64,000 nt of DNA from contig NZ_JOFX01000010.1 in NCBI RefSeq assembly GCF_000719345.1, positions 81,517 through 145,516 on the forward strand. Reading direction: 5' to 3'. This document shows positions 37,940-48,320 of the stretch, piece by piece. A program made the position numbers and the translations under genes. How positions within the stretch are numbered: the first letter of the stretch is position 1; each line of letters starts with the position of its first letter. This DNA is from Streptomyces sp. NRRL F-2664 (GTDB lineage: Bacteria; Actinomycetota; Actinomycetes; Streptomycetales; Streptomycetaceae). The notes beneath the pieces were generated by a model that saw only the letters and a program-made list of their open reading frames with translations, had not been told where the DNA came from and ran no database searches.

Positions 37940-38572
37940 ATGGGTCAGCCGGAAAGCCGGGAATCTCCGGGAGCAGAGCAGCTGGAGCTTCCACCGGGGC
38001 AGCGGCTGCAGAAGGGCTGGCCGGTCACCCACTACGGTCCCGTGCCCAAGTTCAAGCCGGACCGGTGGGAATTCCGCGTGTTCGGCGCGACCGCCGACGG
38101 CGACAAGCACTGCTGGAACCACGAGGAGTTCACGGCCCTGCCGTTCGCGACCGTCGTGGCGGACCTGCACTGCGTCACGAAGTTCAGCATGCAGGGCGCC
38201 GAATGGGGTGGTGTGCTCGCCCGTGACGTACTGGCCCTGGCGCCGCCCGCGCCGCAGGTCACGCATGTGATGGTCTGGGCCGAGTACGGCTTCAGCTCGA
38301 ACCTGCGGCTGGCCGACTTCACCTCCGACCGCACCGTCTTCGCCACGCACGAGGGCGGCGAACTGCTCACCGCCGAGCACGGTTTCCCGGTCCGGCTGGT
38401 GGTCCCGCACCTCTACGCCTGGAAGGGCCCCAAGTGGGTCCGCGGCATCGAGTACATGACGGCCGACCGCCGCGGCTTCTGGGAGGAGCGCGGCTACCAC
38501 AACATCGGCGACCCCTGGCGCGAGCAGCGCTACTCGTACCAGGAGGAGCCGGGCGACGGCCCCGAGCTCTAG
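37940..38572 (+). CDS. Sulfite-oxidase-like molybdopterin-binding protein
   Basis: The 210-residue cytosolic protein contains the core of the sulfite oxidase family. The Mo-ligating cysteine lies in LHCVTKFS (about residue 73), followed by WAEYGFSSNLRLADF, GFPVRLVVPHLYAWKGPKWVRGIEYM and RGFWEERGYHN. It lacks a signal peptide and the dimerisation domain, like short bacterial YuiH-type members, and its substrate is unknown. It is divergent from bfr across 173 bp in which I see no further gene. Confidence 0.87.
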   Translation: MGQPESRESPGAEQLELPPGQRLQKGWPVTHYGPVPKFKPDRWEFRVFGATADGDKHCWNHEEFTALPFATVVADLHCVTKFSMQGAEWGGVLARDVLALAPPAPQVTHVMVWAEYGFSSNLRLADFTSDRTVFATHEGGELLTAEHGFPVRLVVPHLYAWKGPKWVRGIEYMTADRRGFWEERGYHNIGDPWREQRYSYQEEPGDGPEL

Positions 38573-38630
38573 AGGCGGGCGGACCTGCCCCGGGGCCCTC
38601 CCCCAGGGGTATCCCTCACCAGGCGGTGGA

Positions 38631-39497
38631 TCACTGCGGGCCGCGCAGCTCCTTCAGCAGCGCCACGTCCGCCGCGTGGCCCTCCTGGCCGCCGGGCGTC
38701 TCGATGATCAGGGGGACGCCGTCCATCGCGGGATGGGTGCACAGCTCGGCGAAGGCGTCCGGGCCGATGTGGCCCCGCCCCACGTTCGCGTGCCGGTCCT
38801 TGTGCGCGCCCACGCCCTCCTTGGAGTCGTTCGCATGGACCAGCTTCAGCCGGCCCTCGCCCACGGTGTCCACCAGCAGGTCCAGCATCAGCTTCGTGCC
38901 GCCCGGCTCCGCGAGGTCGTGACCGGCCGCGAAGACATGGCAGGTGTCCAGGCAGATCCCCAGTTTCGGATGGTGGTCCAGCGCGTCGAAGTACGGGCCG
39001 AAGTCCTCGGCGCGCGAACACAGCGAGAAGCCCTGCCCGGCCGTGGACTCCAGCAGCAGGAAGGGGTCGTCCTCATGCGTCAGCTCGTCCAACAGCGGCA
39101 GCATGTGCTCCCTGACCTGCGCGTACGCCACCTCCCGCGGACGGCCGCCGGTCGCCGAACCGGTGTGGACGACCACCCCGAGCGCGCCGATGCGCCGGGC
39201 CCTGCGCAGTGAGTGGCGCAAGGACTCCACCGACTTCTCCACGGTGGCCGCCGTGTGCGAGCCGAAGTTGATCAGGTACGGCGCGTGCACGTACGCGGGA
39301 ATGCCCTCCCGGGCGCACTCCTCACGGAACCGCTCGTCCTGCACCGGATTGCCGACCGGAGTCGCCCAGCCGCGCGGGTTGGCCACGAAGACCTGCACGG
39401 CCTCGGCGCCCATCTCCCGGGCGTACGTCAGCCCCACGGAGGCGAGACCGCCCGCGACCGGGACGTGTCCGCCCACCGGATTGCGTACCCCGTGCAC
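38631..39497 (-). CDS. nfo: Deoxyribonuclease IV (AP endonuclease)
   Basis: The 288-residue protein is a TIM-barrel endonuclease IV. Metal ligands are visible in VHAPYLINFGS, VVHTGSATG, LLLESTAGQG, GICLDTCHVFAAGHD, LVHANDSKEGVGAHKDRHANVGRGHIG and PLIIETPGGQ. It cleaves DNA 5' of abasic sites in base-excision repair. The GTG start follows the pkaF stop with no gap, so it depends on pkaF transcription and probably on translational coupling. Confidence 0.93.
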   Translation of the reverse strand: MHGVRNPVGGHVPVAGGLASVGLTYAREMGAEAVQVFVANPRGWATPVGNPVQDERFREECAREGIPAYVHAPYLINFGSHTAATVEKSVESLRHSLRRARRIGALGVVVHTGSATGGRPREVAYAQVREHMLPLLDELTHEDDPFLLLESTAGQGFSLCSRAEDFGPYFDALDHHPKLGICLDTCHVFAAGHDLAEPGGTKLMLDLLVDTVGEGRLKLVHANDSKEGVGAHKDRHANVGRGHIGPDAFAELCTHPAMDGVPLIIETPGGQEGHAADVALLKELRGPQ

Positions 39498-41411
39498 CTA
39501 CAGCCCCTTGACCCGGATCGTGATCGTGAGGCCTTCGGCGGCGGTCTGCCCGGGCAGCACCGACTGTGCGTCGACGGTCCTGCTGAAGGAGATCAGCGGA
39601 CGGTCCACCTTCACCTTGAAGCCGGCGCCCTCCAGGGTCCTGCGGGCCGTGTCCACGTCCTGGCCGACCACGTTCGGGACGGGCAGCTGGCGCGGGCCCT
39701 TGGACACCGTCAGCGTGACCGTGTCCCCGGCCGCCGCCTGCGTGCCGGCGCCGATCGACTGGTTGGCGACCGTACCGGGGTCCGACGGCGCGTTGACCTG
39801 CTCGGGAGCCGTCGCGACCTTCAGGCCCAGACCCTCCAGCGTGGCCTTCGCCTGCTCGAAGGGCAGCCCGGTCACCCCCGGCACCGGCACCGGCCGGCCC
39901 TTGCTGACGACGATCGCGACCGCCGTGTCGGGCGCCCGCTTCTCGCCGCCCGCCGGGTTGGTGCTGATCACCGAGCCCTGGGCGACGTCCTGGCTGAAGG
40001 CCTGCGTGACGAGGCCGGGGGCCAGCCCGGTCCTGGTCAGCTCCTCCTTGGCCTCGTCCAGGGGACGGCCCTTGAGGTTGGGCACCGCGACGACTTCGGG
40101 CCCGCGGGAGATCGTCAGGGTCACCGCGCCGTTGCCGCGGATCCGCCGGCCCCCCGGCGGATCGGTGTCCATCACGGTCCCGCGCTCGAAGGCGTCGCTG
40201 AACCGGCGGTCGACCCCCTTCACCCCGAGCCCGGCCCCGGACAGCTGGGCGCGGGCCTGCTCCTCGGTTTTGCCGAGCAGGTTGGGGACCTTCGTGAACT
40301 GGCCGGAATTGATGTACCAGACGCCCGTACCGATGCCCAGGGCCAGCAGCACGCCGACCACGGCCAGCAGCACACCGCGGCGCGGCCGCGCGGCGGGAGC
40401 CGACCGGCGCCCGGACGGAGCGGGCGGGTCCAGGGGCGGGGCCTCCAGCCGCGAGGTGAGGTTCACCGGCTCTGCGGCCACCGCCCGCGGGATCACCCCC
40501 GTACGGTCCTCGGCGGACGACCGCTCCATCGCGTGCGCCTGCGGCGGTACCGCGTCCAGCTCGACGTCGGTGAGCTCCGCGCGGGCCTCACGGGCGAAGC
40601 CGAGCAGGGCGGCCGCGTCGTGGGGGCGCAGGTCGGGGTTGCGGGCGGTCGCGGACGCCACCAGGGCGTCGAGGGCCGCGGACAGGCCGGGGACGGCGGC
40701 GGACGGCGGCGGAACGTCCTCGTGCAGGTGCTGGTAGATGACCTGGGCGGCGGTGGCGCCCTGGTGGGGCTTGGAGCCCGTGAGCATCTCGTAGAGGACG
40801 ACACCGCAGGCGTAGACGTCCGCGCGGGTGTCGACGATCCCGTTCTCGATCTGCTCGGGAGCCAGGTAGGAGACGGTGCCGAGGACCGATCCGGTGGTGT
40901 TGGTGACCGAGTCCACGGACCGGACCAGGCCGAAGTCGGCGACCTTGACCCTGCCGTCGTCGCCGATCAGCACGTTCTCGGGCTTCATGTCGCGGTGCAC
41001 GAAGCCCGCCCGGTGAGCGGCGCCCAGGGCCGCGAGGACGGGTTCGAGGATGTCGAGGGCCGCCCGCGGCTGGAGTGCGCCGCGCTCGCGCAGCACGTCG
41101 CGCAGGGTGCAGCCGGAGACGTACTCCATCGCCAGGTAGACGTACGGCCCGTCCGTGCCCTGGTCGAAGACGGCGACCACGTTCGGGTGCGCGAGCCGTG
41201 CCACCGACTTCGCCTCGCGGATGAACCGGTCGACGAAGGCGGCGTCGGAGGAGAGCGCCGGATGCATCACCTTCAGGGCGAGAATCCGGTCCAGGCGGGT
41301 GTCGACGGCCCGGTAGACCGTGGCCATGCCGCCGGCCGCGATGCGGGCATCGATGCGGTAGCGGTCGTCGAGCACACGCCCGACGAGCGGGTCTTCCAAG
41401 GTCGTATCCAC
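39498..41411 (-). CDS. pkaF: Serine/threonine kinase with four PASTA domains
   Basis: The 637-residue protein has a kinase domain (20-280): AGGMATVYRA, catalytic Lys in ILALKVMH, HRDMKPENVLI, VADFGLVRS and APEQIENG. A juxtamembrane linker and one membrane helix (about 350-368) precede four extracellular PASTA repeats (about 373-637) that bind peptidoglycan fragments. It senses cell-wall state and phosphorylates cytosolic targets. TAGAAT (minus, 41418-41423) lies 6 bp before the GTG, so the mRNA is probably leaderless. The nfo gene follows at once. Confidence 0.95.
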   Translation of the reverse strand: MDTTLEDPLVGRVLDDRYRIDARIAAGGMATVYRAVDTRLDRILALKVMHPALSSDAAFVDRFIREAKSVARLAHPNVVAVFDQGTDGPYVYLAMEYVSGCTLRDVLRERGALQPRAALDILEPVLAALGAAHRAGFVHRDMKPENVLIGDDGRVKVADFGLVRSVDSVTNTTGSVLGTVSYLAPEQIENGIVDTRADVYACGVVLYEMLTGSKPHQGATAAQVIYQHLHEDVPPPSAAVPGLSAALDALVASATARNPDLRPHDAAALLGFAREARAELTDVELDAVPPQAHAMERSSAEDRTGVIPRAVAAEPVNLTSRLEAPPLDPPAPSGRRSAPAARPRRGVLLAVVGVLLALGIGTGVWYINSGQFTKVPNLLGKTEEQARAQLSGAGLGVKGVDRRFSDAFERGTVMDTDPPGGRRIRGNGAVTLTISRGPEVVAVPNLKGRPLDEAKEELTRTGLAPGLVTQAFSQDVAQGSVISTNPAGGEKRAPDTAVAIVVSKGRPVPVPGVTGLPFEQAKATLEGLGLKVATAPEQVNAPSDPGTVANQSIGAGTQAAAGDTVTLTVSKGPRQLPVPNVVGQDVDTARRTLEGAGFKVKVDRPLISFSRTVDAQSVLPGQTAAEGLTITIRVKGL

Positions 41412-41554
41412 CCGCCGATTCTACGAGCCGACGCCGCAAGCCCGGCGGGGCCGGTCGCCTTGCAGCGCACCTGTGACGTGCCGGGGCGGCGGGGCGGAGC
41501 CCCGGCACCCCTCCCGGCCGCGGGTTTTCCCCCTGCGCCCGGGGCGGTGACCAG

Positions 41555-41578
41555 CGGGGCGGGCGGGGCGGGCGGGGC
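41555..41578 (+). repeat. G-rich tandem tract
   Basis: CGGGCGGGG-type units repeat, giving five runs of three or four G on the + strand, between thiG and pkaF. It could form a G-quadruplex; function unknown. Confidence 0.45.
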
Positions 41579-41590
41579 GCAGGCCCCGCC
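41571..41590 (-). terminator. Hairpin after thiG
   Basis: An 8-bp stem (41571-41578 with 41583-41590) lies immediately after the thiG stop on the minus strand. Confidence 0.5.
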
Positions 41591-41592
41591 CT

Positions 41593-42588
<996 letters not shown>

Positions 42589-42592
<4 letters not shown>

Positions 42593-43770
42593 GCGTACGA
42601 CTCCTGACGTGCGGCGGAGAAGCGCCGGGGGCTGAAGGGGCGCGCGATCGCGGGCAGTTCGCCGGTGACCAGCAGCTCGGCCAGCACCTCGCCGGTGAGC
42701 GGGGTCAGCAGCACCCCGTTGCGGTAGTGCCCGGTGGCCAGGTGCAGCCCGGGCAGGTCGGTCGGCCCCAGCAGGGGGGCGTTGTCGGGGGATCCGGGGC
42801 GCAGGCCCGCGCGGGTCTCGGTGAGGGGGAGTTCGGTGATGCCCGGCACGAGTTCGTGGGCGTCGCGCAGGAGTTCGTAGACCCCGCCCGCGGTGACGGT
42901 GGTGTCCCAGCCGAGTTCCTCGCTGGTGGCGCCGATGACGAGTTCGCCGTTCGCGCGGGGCACGAGGTAGACGTGGCTGCCGCGTACGACCGCCCGTACG
43001 GTGCGGGAGAGGAAGGGGGCGTGGGCGGGGGGCACGGTGAGCCGCAGCACCTGCCCCTTGACCGGCCGTACGGGGGGCAGCACCGCGGCGGGCACCCCCG
43101 CCAGCCTGCCGCTGAGCGAGCCCGCGGCCAGGACGACCTGGTCGGCGCGCAGTTCGGTGCCGTCGTCGAGGAGGGCGCCGGTCGCCCGGTCCGCGGTGGT
43201 GAGCAACTGCTCGGCGGCCGCGCGGTGGACGGTCACTCCGGCGTTGTCGCAGGCGGCGAGCAGGGCCGCGGCCAGCCGGCGCGGGTCGACCTGGTGGTCG
43301 CCGTCGACGCGCAGCCCGCCCCGTACGCCGGGGGCCAGCATGGGCTCCAGGCGCCGGCACTCGCGGCCGGTGAGCCATTCGGACTCCAGGCCGCAGCGGC
43401 GCTGGAGGGCGTGCAGTTCGCGCAGGTGGAGGCGGTCGTCGGAGTCGAGGGCGACGGCGAGGGTGCCGCAGGCGCGGTAGCCGATGTCCAGGCCGCCGCT
43501 CGCCCGCGCGAGTTCGGCGGCGAACCGCGGATAGCGTTCGGCGGAGGCGAGGCCGAGGCCGAGGAGGGCCTCCTCGCCGTAGTGCAGCTCGGTGACCGGG
43601 GCGAGCATCCCGGCGGCGACCTGGGCGGCACCGCCGCCCGGTGCCGGGTCGGCGAGTACGGTGTCCAGTCCGCGCTCCGCGGCCCGCCAGGCGGTGACCA
43701 GGCCGATGATCCCGCCGCCGACGACGAGGACGTCGGACCTGCGGTCGGGTCCCTTTCGAGATGAGTGCAT
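42589..43770 (-). CDS. thiO: Glycine oxidase ThiO
   Basis: The 393-residue FAD enzyme of the DAO family has VLVVGGGIIGLVTAWRAAERG (FAD loop), AAGMLAPVTE and a C-terminal GHYRNGVLLTPLTG. It oxidises glycine to the dehydroglycine used by ThiG. The ATG is preceded by AGGGAGGGG about 10 nt upstream, which is part of the 3' end of the TPP riboswitch, so ligand binding can hide the ribosome-binding site. It is the first gene of thiO-thiS-thiG. Confidence 0.94.
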
Positions 43771-43780
43771 GGGCGTCCAG

Positions 43781-43871
43781 CCCCTCCCTTCGCCGGCATG
43801 ACCCGGATCAGGTTCGTACGGTCGGAGGCCGGCCAGCCTCCCTCTCAGCCCGGTGCGCCGGACTCCCGCGA
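43781..43871 (-). promoter_or_regulatory. TPP riboswitch (thi box)
   Basis: On the minus strand the conserved blocks GGGCTGAGAGG and CCGTACGAACCTGATCCGGG followed by TCATGCCGGCGAAGGGAGGGG are the THI-box signature (Rfam RF00059). The element ends 10 bp before thiO and includes its Shine-Dalgarno sequence, implying translational control of thiOSG. Confidence 0.95.
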
Positions 43872-43928
43872 TAGGTACGGTGGCCAGACTATCCCGGCCG
43901 TGGACGGCGGGTAAGGCGGCACCTGTTC

Positions 43929-43954
43929 CTGACGGAGCGTCAGCTCATTAGGCT
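43929..43954 (+). promoter_or_regulatory. -10 box with upstream inverted repeat
   Basis: TAGGCT (43949-43954) lies 6 bp before GTG 43961. CTGACG-GAG-CGTCAG (43929-43943) occupies the spacer/-35 zone and may bind a regulator. Confidence 0.45.
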
Positions 43955-43960
43955 GGCCCC

Positions 43961-45181
43961 GTGAGCGAGCAGAAGGAACACCATCAGCGCGGCGTCGTGA
44001 TCGTCGGCGCCGGAATGGCCGGGGTGCAGACCGCGGTCGCCCTGCGCGAGCAGGGCTTCACCGGCCCCGTGACCCTGCTGGGGGCCGAACCCCACCAGCC
44101 CTACGACCGGCCCCCGCTGTCCAAGGCGGTGCTGCTCGGCAAGGCCGAGGACTCCGCCTTCGACGTCGACTTCGAAGGCCTGGGCATCGAGCTCCGCCTC
44201 GGTACGGAGGTCACCGGCCTGCGGGCCGCCGACCGCGAGCTGGACACGGGGCAGGGGCCGGTCCCGTACGGGGTCCTGGTGCTGGCGACCGGTGCGCGGC
44301 CGCTCACCCTGCCCGGTGCCGAGGGCGTGCCGGGCGTCCACCTGCTGCGCACGCTCGACGACGCGGAGCGGCTGCGCCCGGTCCTGGCGGCCGCCGCGCG
44401 CGTGGTGGTCGTCGGCGCGGGCTGGATCGGGGCGGAGTTCGCCACCGCCGCCCGGGAGGCCGGCTGCGCCGTGACCGTCGTCGAGGCGGCGGACCGGGTG
44501 CTGGCGGGCGCCCTGCCCGCCGAGGTCGCCGAGCCGATGGCGCGCTGGTACGGCGAGGCCGGCGCCGGGCTGATCACCGGCGTGCAGGTGGCCGGTGTCG
44601 AGGAGGGCCGGGTCCTCCTCGCGGACGGGCGCGCCCTGCCCGCCGACGCGGTGGTCGTGGGGATCGGAGCACGGCCCGCCACCGACTGGCTGGCCGGGTC
44701 CGGCGTCGAGCGCGGAGCCGACGGCTCGGTCACCGCCGACGCGCACCTGCGCACCTCCCTGCCGGGGGTGTACGCGGTCGGCGACTGTGCCTCCTTCCCC
44801 TCCGGGCGGTACGGGGCGCGCCTGCTCGTGCACCACTGGGACAACGCCCTCCAGGGCCCACGGGCGGTCGCGGCGAACATCCTGGCCGGGGGGCCCGCAG
44901 CGGTCTACGACCCGGTGCCGTACTTCTGGTCGGAGCAGTTCGGCCGCTTCGTGCAGTACGCCGGCCACCACGGCGGGGCCGACACCGTGGTCCGGCGCGG
45001 CGATCCGGCGCAGGACACCTGGTCGGTGTGCTGGCTGCGGGACGGCGCCCTGGTCGCGGTCCTGGCGGTGGGCCGCCCCCGTGACCTGGCCCAGGGCCGC
45101 AAGCTGATCGAGACGGGCGCCGCGGTCGACCCGGCGAAGGCCGCCGACCCCGCGACCCCGCTGAAATCGGCCACCGCATAG
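43961..45181 (+). CDS. FAD-dependent ferredoxin/rubredoxin-reductase-like oxidoreductase
   Basis: The 406-residue flavoprotein has two dinucleotide folds: FAD loop VVIVGAGMAGVQTAVALRE, YDRPPLSK, ATGARP, NAD(P)H loop VVVVGAGWIGAEFATAARE, and the FAD-binding VYAVGDCASF. The C-terminal YFWSEQFGRFVQYAGHH belongs to the ferredoxin-reductase (PuxA/BphA4) group that feeds P450s or dioxygenases. No partner ferredoxin is adjacent. It is divergent from the TPP riboswitch unit and appears leaderless (TAGGCT 6 bp before the GTG). Confidence 0.88.
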   Translation: MSEQKEHHQRGVVIVGAGMAGVQTAVALREQGFTGPVTLLGAEPHQPYDRPPLSKAVLLGKAEDSAFDVDFEGLGIELRLGTEVTGLRAADRELDTGQGPVPYGVLVLATGARPLTLPGAEGVPGVHLLRTLDDAERLRPVLAAAARVVVVGAGWIGAEFATAAREAGCAVTVVEAADRVLAGALPAEVAEPMARWYGEAGAGLITGVQVAGVEEGRVLLADGRALPADAVVVGIGARPATDWLAGSGVERGADGSVTADAHLRTSLPGVYAVGDCASFPSGRYGARLLVHHWDNALQGPRAVAANILAGGPAAVYDPVPYFWSEQFGRFVQYAGHHGGADTVVRRGDPAQDTWSVCWLRDGALVAVLAVGRPRDLAQGRKLIETGAAVDPAKAADPATPLKSATA

Positions 45182-45256
45182 CCGCCGTACCCGGGGGCCC
45201 GCCACGGACGGTCCGCCCGGGTACCGGCTGTCGGTGGGAGGTGGCAGGCTTGGCCT

Positions 45257-45622
45257 GTGACCGAGATTGACGCAAAGATCGATGCCCTCGTCCCCGACTG
45301 GCTGTACCTCCCCGACATCGCGGAGATGCTCCACGTCGAGGTGACGCGGGTCCGCCAGATGGTCAAGGAAGGGCAGCTCATCGCCGTGCGCCGGGGCGAG
45401 AACAGGGCCCTGCAGGTTCCGGCCCCCTTCATCGACGGCGACAAGGTGGTCAAGGGCCTCGTCGGCCTGCTGACCGTCCTGCGCGACGACGGCTTCTCCG
45501 ACGAGGAGATGCTGGAGTGGCTCTTCACCGCCGACCCGACCCTGCCCGGCACCCCCGCCCAGGCGCTGAGCGAGAATCGCGGCACGGAGGTGAAGCGCCG
45601 CGCTCAGGCGCTCGCCCTCTGA
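45257..45622 (+). CDS. Rv2175c-family DNA-binding protein
   Basis: The 121-residue protein starts with a winged helix-turn-helix (WLYLPDIAEMLHVEVTRVRQMVKEGQLIAVRRGENR) and has a C-terminal helical domain (LLTVLRDDGFSDEEMLEWLF). This is the plan of mycobacterial Rv2175c, a DNA-binding substrate of the kinase PknL encoded next to it. Here the PASTA kinase gene is 3.8 kb away. The GTG start follows GGGAGG. A 13-bp terminator stem follows the gene. Confidence 0.88.
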   Translation: MTEIDAKIDALVPDWLYLPDIAEMLHVEVTRVRQMVKEGQLIAVRRGENRALQVPAPFIDGDKVVKGLVGLLTVLRDDGFSDEEMLEWLFTADPTLPGTPAQALSENRGTEVKRRAQALAL

Positions 45623-45644
45623 CCTGATCCGCAGTAGCACCACC

Positions 45645-45675
45645 GCGGTGTACGGGCCCCGTGCCCGTACACCGC
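45645..45675 (+). terminator. Terminator after the Rv2175c-like gene
   Basis: A perfect 13-bp stem (45645-45657 with 45663-45675) with a 5-nt loop sits 22 bp after the stop and 22 bp before thiE. Confidence 0.82.
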
Positions 45676-45697
45676 CTCCATCACGGGGGGAACACCC

Positions 45698-46333
45698 ATG
45701 CAGCTGTCCGACGCCCGGCTCTACCTCTGCACGGACGCCCGCACGCGCCAGGGTGACCTCCCCGAGTTCCTCGACGCCGTCCTGGCCGGCGGCGTGGACA
45801 TCGTCCAGCTCCGCGACAAGGGCATGGAGGCCGGCGAGGAGCTGGAACACCTCCAGGTCTTCGCCGAGGCCGCGCGCCGCCACGGCAAGCTGCTCGCCGT
45901 GAACGACCGCGCCGACGTCGCCCACGCCATCGGCTCCGACGTCCTGCACCTCGGACAGGGCGACATCCCGGTCCCCGCGGCCCGCGCCATCCTCGGCGAC
46001 CGGGTGCTCATCGGCCGCTCCTGCCACGCCGAGGCGGAGGTCGCGGCCGCCGCCGCCGAACCGGGCGTGGACTACTTCTGCACCGGCCCCTGCTGGCCCA
46101 CCCCCACCAAGCCCGGCCGCCACGCCCCCGGCCTGGACCTGGTCCGCCACGCCGCCTCCCTGGCGCAGGACCGGCCCTGGTTCGCCATCGGCGGCATCGA
46201 CGCGGCGAACCTGGACGAGGTGTTGGACGCCGGCGCCACGCGCGTCGTGGTCGTCCGCGCGATCACCGAGGCCGCCGACCCCGGCGCGGCCGCCGCGGAC
46301 CTCGCCGAGCGGGTCCGCGCCCGACTCGGCTGA
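45698..46333 (+). CDS. thiE: Thiamine-phosphate synthase
   Basis: The 211-residue TIM-barrel enzyme joins the pyrimidine and thiazole phosphates. Motifs: [58 protein letters not shown] and [28 protein letters not shown]. It is on the opposite strand from thiOSG, and no TPP riboswitch is visible in the short leader, so it may escape that control. GGGGGG lies 9 nt before the ATG. Confidence 0.95.
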   Translation: MQLSDARLYLCTDARTRQGDLPEFLDAVLAGGVDIVQLRDKGMEAGEELEHLQVFAEAARRHGKLLAVNDRADVAHAIGSDVLHLGQGDIPVPAARAILGDRVLIGRSCHAEAEVAAAAAEPGVDYFCTGPCWPTPTKPGRHAPGLDLVRHAASLAQDRPWFAIGGIDAANLDEVLDAGATRVVVVRAITEAADPGAAAADLAERVRARLG

Positions 46334-46423
46334 CCTGCCCGGTCCCGTCCGCCCGGACAGCCGGTGGCATTCCGCGCCGCCATAGTGTGCACAGGCCCCT
46401 CCCGGCCAGGGGTGACGGCCCAG

Positions 46424-46486
46424 GTGTCCAAAAACGTGTCCAAAAGGCGGACGCCGCTTCGGGGAGCGCCGGGCCGCGTCTAACCT
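46424..46486 (+). promoter_or_regulatory. Direct repeats and -10 box before metF
   Basis: GTGTCCAAAA occurs twice 12 bp apart (46424-46433, 46436-46445), and TAACCT (46481-46486) lies 6 bp before the metF ATG. The repeats are about 35-60 bp upstream of the start, where an activator or repressor could bind. Confidence 0.4.
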
Positions 46487-46492
46487 GCCCAC

Positions 46493-47407
46493 ATGGCCTC
46501 TGGTACCGCTTCCACCTGGTCGGACCGTGCACACACGGTCCGCGACCTCCTCGCGTCCGGGCGCTCGTACTCCTTCGAGTTCTGGGCCCCGAAGACCGAG
46601 AAGGGCGAACGCAACCTCTGGAACGCCCTGCGCCGGGTCGAGGCGGTGTCCCCGAGCTTCGTCTCCGTGACCTACGGAGCCGGCGGCTCCACCCGCGGCG
46701 GCACCGTCAAGGCCACACAGGAGATCGCCGCGGACACCACGCTGACCCCGGTCGCACACCTCACCGCCGTGGACCATTCCGTCGCGGAGCTGCGCCACGT
46801 CATCGGCCAGTTCGCCGACGCCGGGATCCGCAACATGCTCGCCCTGCGCGGCGACCCGCCGGGCGACCCGATGGCCGACTGGGTGGCCCACCCCGAGGGC
46901 GTGCACTACGCGGCCGACCTGGTGCGGCTGCTCAAGGAGTCCGGGGACTTCTGCGTCGGCGTCGCCGCCTTCCCCGAGATGCACCCGCGCTCCACCGACT
47001 GGGACACGGACATCCGGCACTTCGTGGACAAGTGCCGCGCGGGCGCGGACTATGCGATCACCCAGATGTTCTTCGATCCCGAGAATTATCTGCGGCTGCG
47101 CGACAGCGTCGAGAAGGCGGGCTGCGACACCCCGATCATCCCCGAGGTCATGCCTGTTGTGGGTATCAAGCAGCTCGACCGACTGCCCCAACTGAGCACC
47201 GCGGTCTTCCCCGCGGACGTGAAAGAGCGCATGCTCGCCGTCAAGGACGACCCGGCCGCTGTACGCTCCATTGGCATCGAGTTCGCCACGGAGTTCTGCG
47301 CGCGGCTGCTGTCCGAAGGTGTGCCAGGACTGCACTTCATCACGCTGAACAATTCCACGGCGACTCTCGAGATCTACGAGAACCTGGGCCTGCACCAGCG
47401 GGCCTGA
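46493..47407 (+). CDS. metF: 5,10-methylenetetrahydrofolate reductase
   Basis: The 304-residue FAD-dependent TIM-barrel enzyme makes 5-methyl-THF for methionine synthesis. Motifs: [65 protein letters not shown] and IIPEVMPV. The N-terminal substrate-site Glu is present (SFEFWAPK). The transcript looks leaderless. Together with the SAM-IV-controlled gene it is the second methionine-linked gene in the window; no cobalamin or SAM riboswitch is visible before it. Confidence 0.95.
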   Translation: MASGTASTWSDRAHTVRDLLASGRSYSFEFWAPKTEKGERNLWNALRRVEAVSPSFVSVTYGAGGSTRGGTVKATQEIAADTTLTPVAHLTAVDHSVAELRHVIGQFADAGIRNMLALRGDPPGDPMADWVAHPEGVHYAADLVRLLKESGDFCVGVAAFPEMHPRSTDWDTDIRHFVDKCRAGADYAITQMFFDPENYLRLRDSVEKAGCDTPIIPEVMPVVGIKQLDRLPQLSTAVFPADVKERMLAVKDDPAAVRSIGIEFATEFCARLLSEGVPGLHFITLNNSTATLEIYENLGLHQRA

Positions 47408-47449
47408 CCGGCCGTACCCGTGTGACGGCCGTACCGAGAGGGGCCTTGC

Positions 47450-48310
47450 ATGGGTATGACGGTCCTCTACATCGCGTTCGGAATCGTCGCGTTGTGGCTG
47501 CTTGCCGAGGTACTGATGCAGTACAAGGCCCGGCTCCGCTGGCGCCTGCTCGCCTTCGCCGGCTTCCTCGGCGTGGTCGCCGGCGTGGTACTGCCCTCGG
47601 TGCCGGTCATCGGCGCCGGCGCCGCAGCGTTCGCCGTGGGCCAGACGCTGGTGACGCTCTCCTTCCGCAAGGGCTTCGTCGCCGGCTGGGCGCTGCGCCG
47701 CGGCGGGCAGCCCGTACGGAAGTCCGGGCGCCGCCGGTCCGGGACCGCCGCGGCGGAGCCGGCGCTCCAGGTCACCTCCCTCGAATACGGGGACGGGGAC
47801 GGCGCTGCGCAGGAGCGGTCCTTCCCGGCCGCGGCCGAGGAGGTCTACAGCCCGGAGCCGGTGCCCGAGGACACCGGGTCCTACGGGATACAGAGTTTCG
47901 CCACGCCCGCCCCCGAGGTCGGCCGGACGGCGGCGTTCGCCTCCCCGTTCACCACCGCCGAGCAGGACGCCCACCAGTACGCGGCGTACTACGACCAGCA
48001 TGGCCAGGGCGGTTACGACTACTCCGGCGGCTATCCGGTCGGCGAGCAGCAGGTCTATGCCGCCTACTCGGACCCGTACATCGGCACCGGCGGCGGCGTC
48101 GTCCCGCCCCAGCCGTACGACTACACCCCGTACGCCGACTACGGCCGGCAGCAGTACTCCACGGACACCCCGCCCGGCGGCGTCTGGGTCCCGCAGCAGC
48201 GGTCCACCGACGGGCACGGACAGCCCTACCCGGCGGACGAGCAGGGCGGGCAGCCGCCGCAGCAGTACCCGTACCCCCAGCAGGGCGAGTACGAGCAGTA
48301 CCGCTACTGA
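47450..48310 (+). CDS. Membrane protein with long Tyr/Gln/Pro-rich cytosolic tail
   Basis: The 286-residue protein has two N-terminal membrane helices (about 3-22 and 30-62) then a basic stretch (RRGGQPVRKSGRRRSG). The rest is low complexity, rich in Tyr, Gln, Gly and Pro (YAAYYDQHGQGGYDY, QPPQQYPYPQQGEYEQY). The tail composition is that of disordered, condensation-prone segments. No function is recognised. It lies 42 bp after metF and may be cotranscribed. Confidence 0.75.
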   Translation: MGMTVLYIAFGIVALWLLAEVLMQYKARLRWRLLAFAGFLGVVAGVVLPSVPVIGAGAAAFAVGQTLVTLSFRKGFVAGWALRRGGQPVRKSGRRRSGTAAAEPALQVTSLEYGDGDGAAQERSFPAAAEEVYSPEPVPEDTGSYGIQSFATPAPEVGRTAAFASPFTTAEQDAHQYAAYYDQHGQGGYDYSGGYPVGEQQVYAAYSDPYIGTGGGVVPPQPYDYTPYADYGRQQYSTDTPPGGVWVPQQRSTDGHGQPYPADEQGGQPPQQYPYPQQGEYEQYRY

Positions 48311-48320
48311 GCCTCCCGGG

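Noticed and set aside
46334..46492. Cobalamin or SAM riboswitch before metF
   Set aside because: No B12-box or S-box core is visible in the 159-bp gap.
43940..48217. Very long minus-strand open frame (1425 codons)
   Set aside because: It runs antisense to the flavoprotein, Rv2175c-like, thiE and metF genes; its composition is the shadow of their GC-biased codons and it shows no domain.
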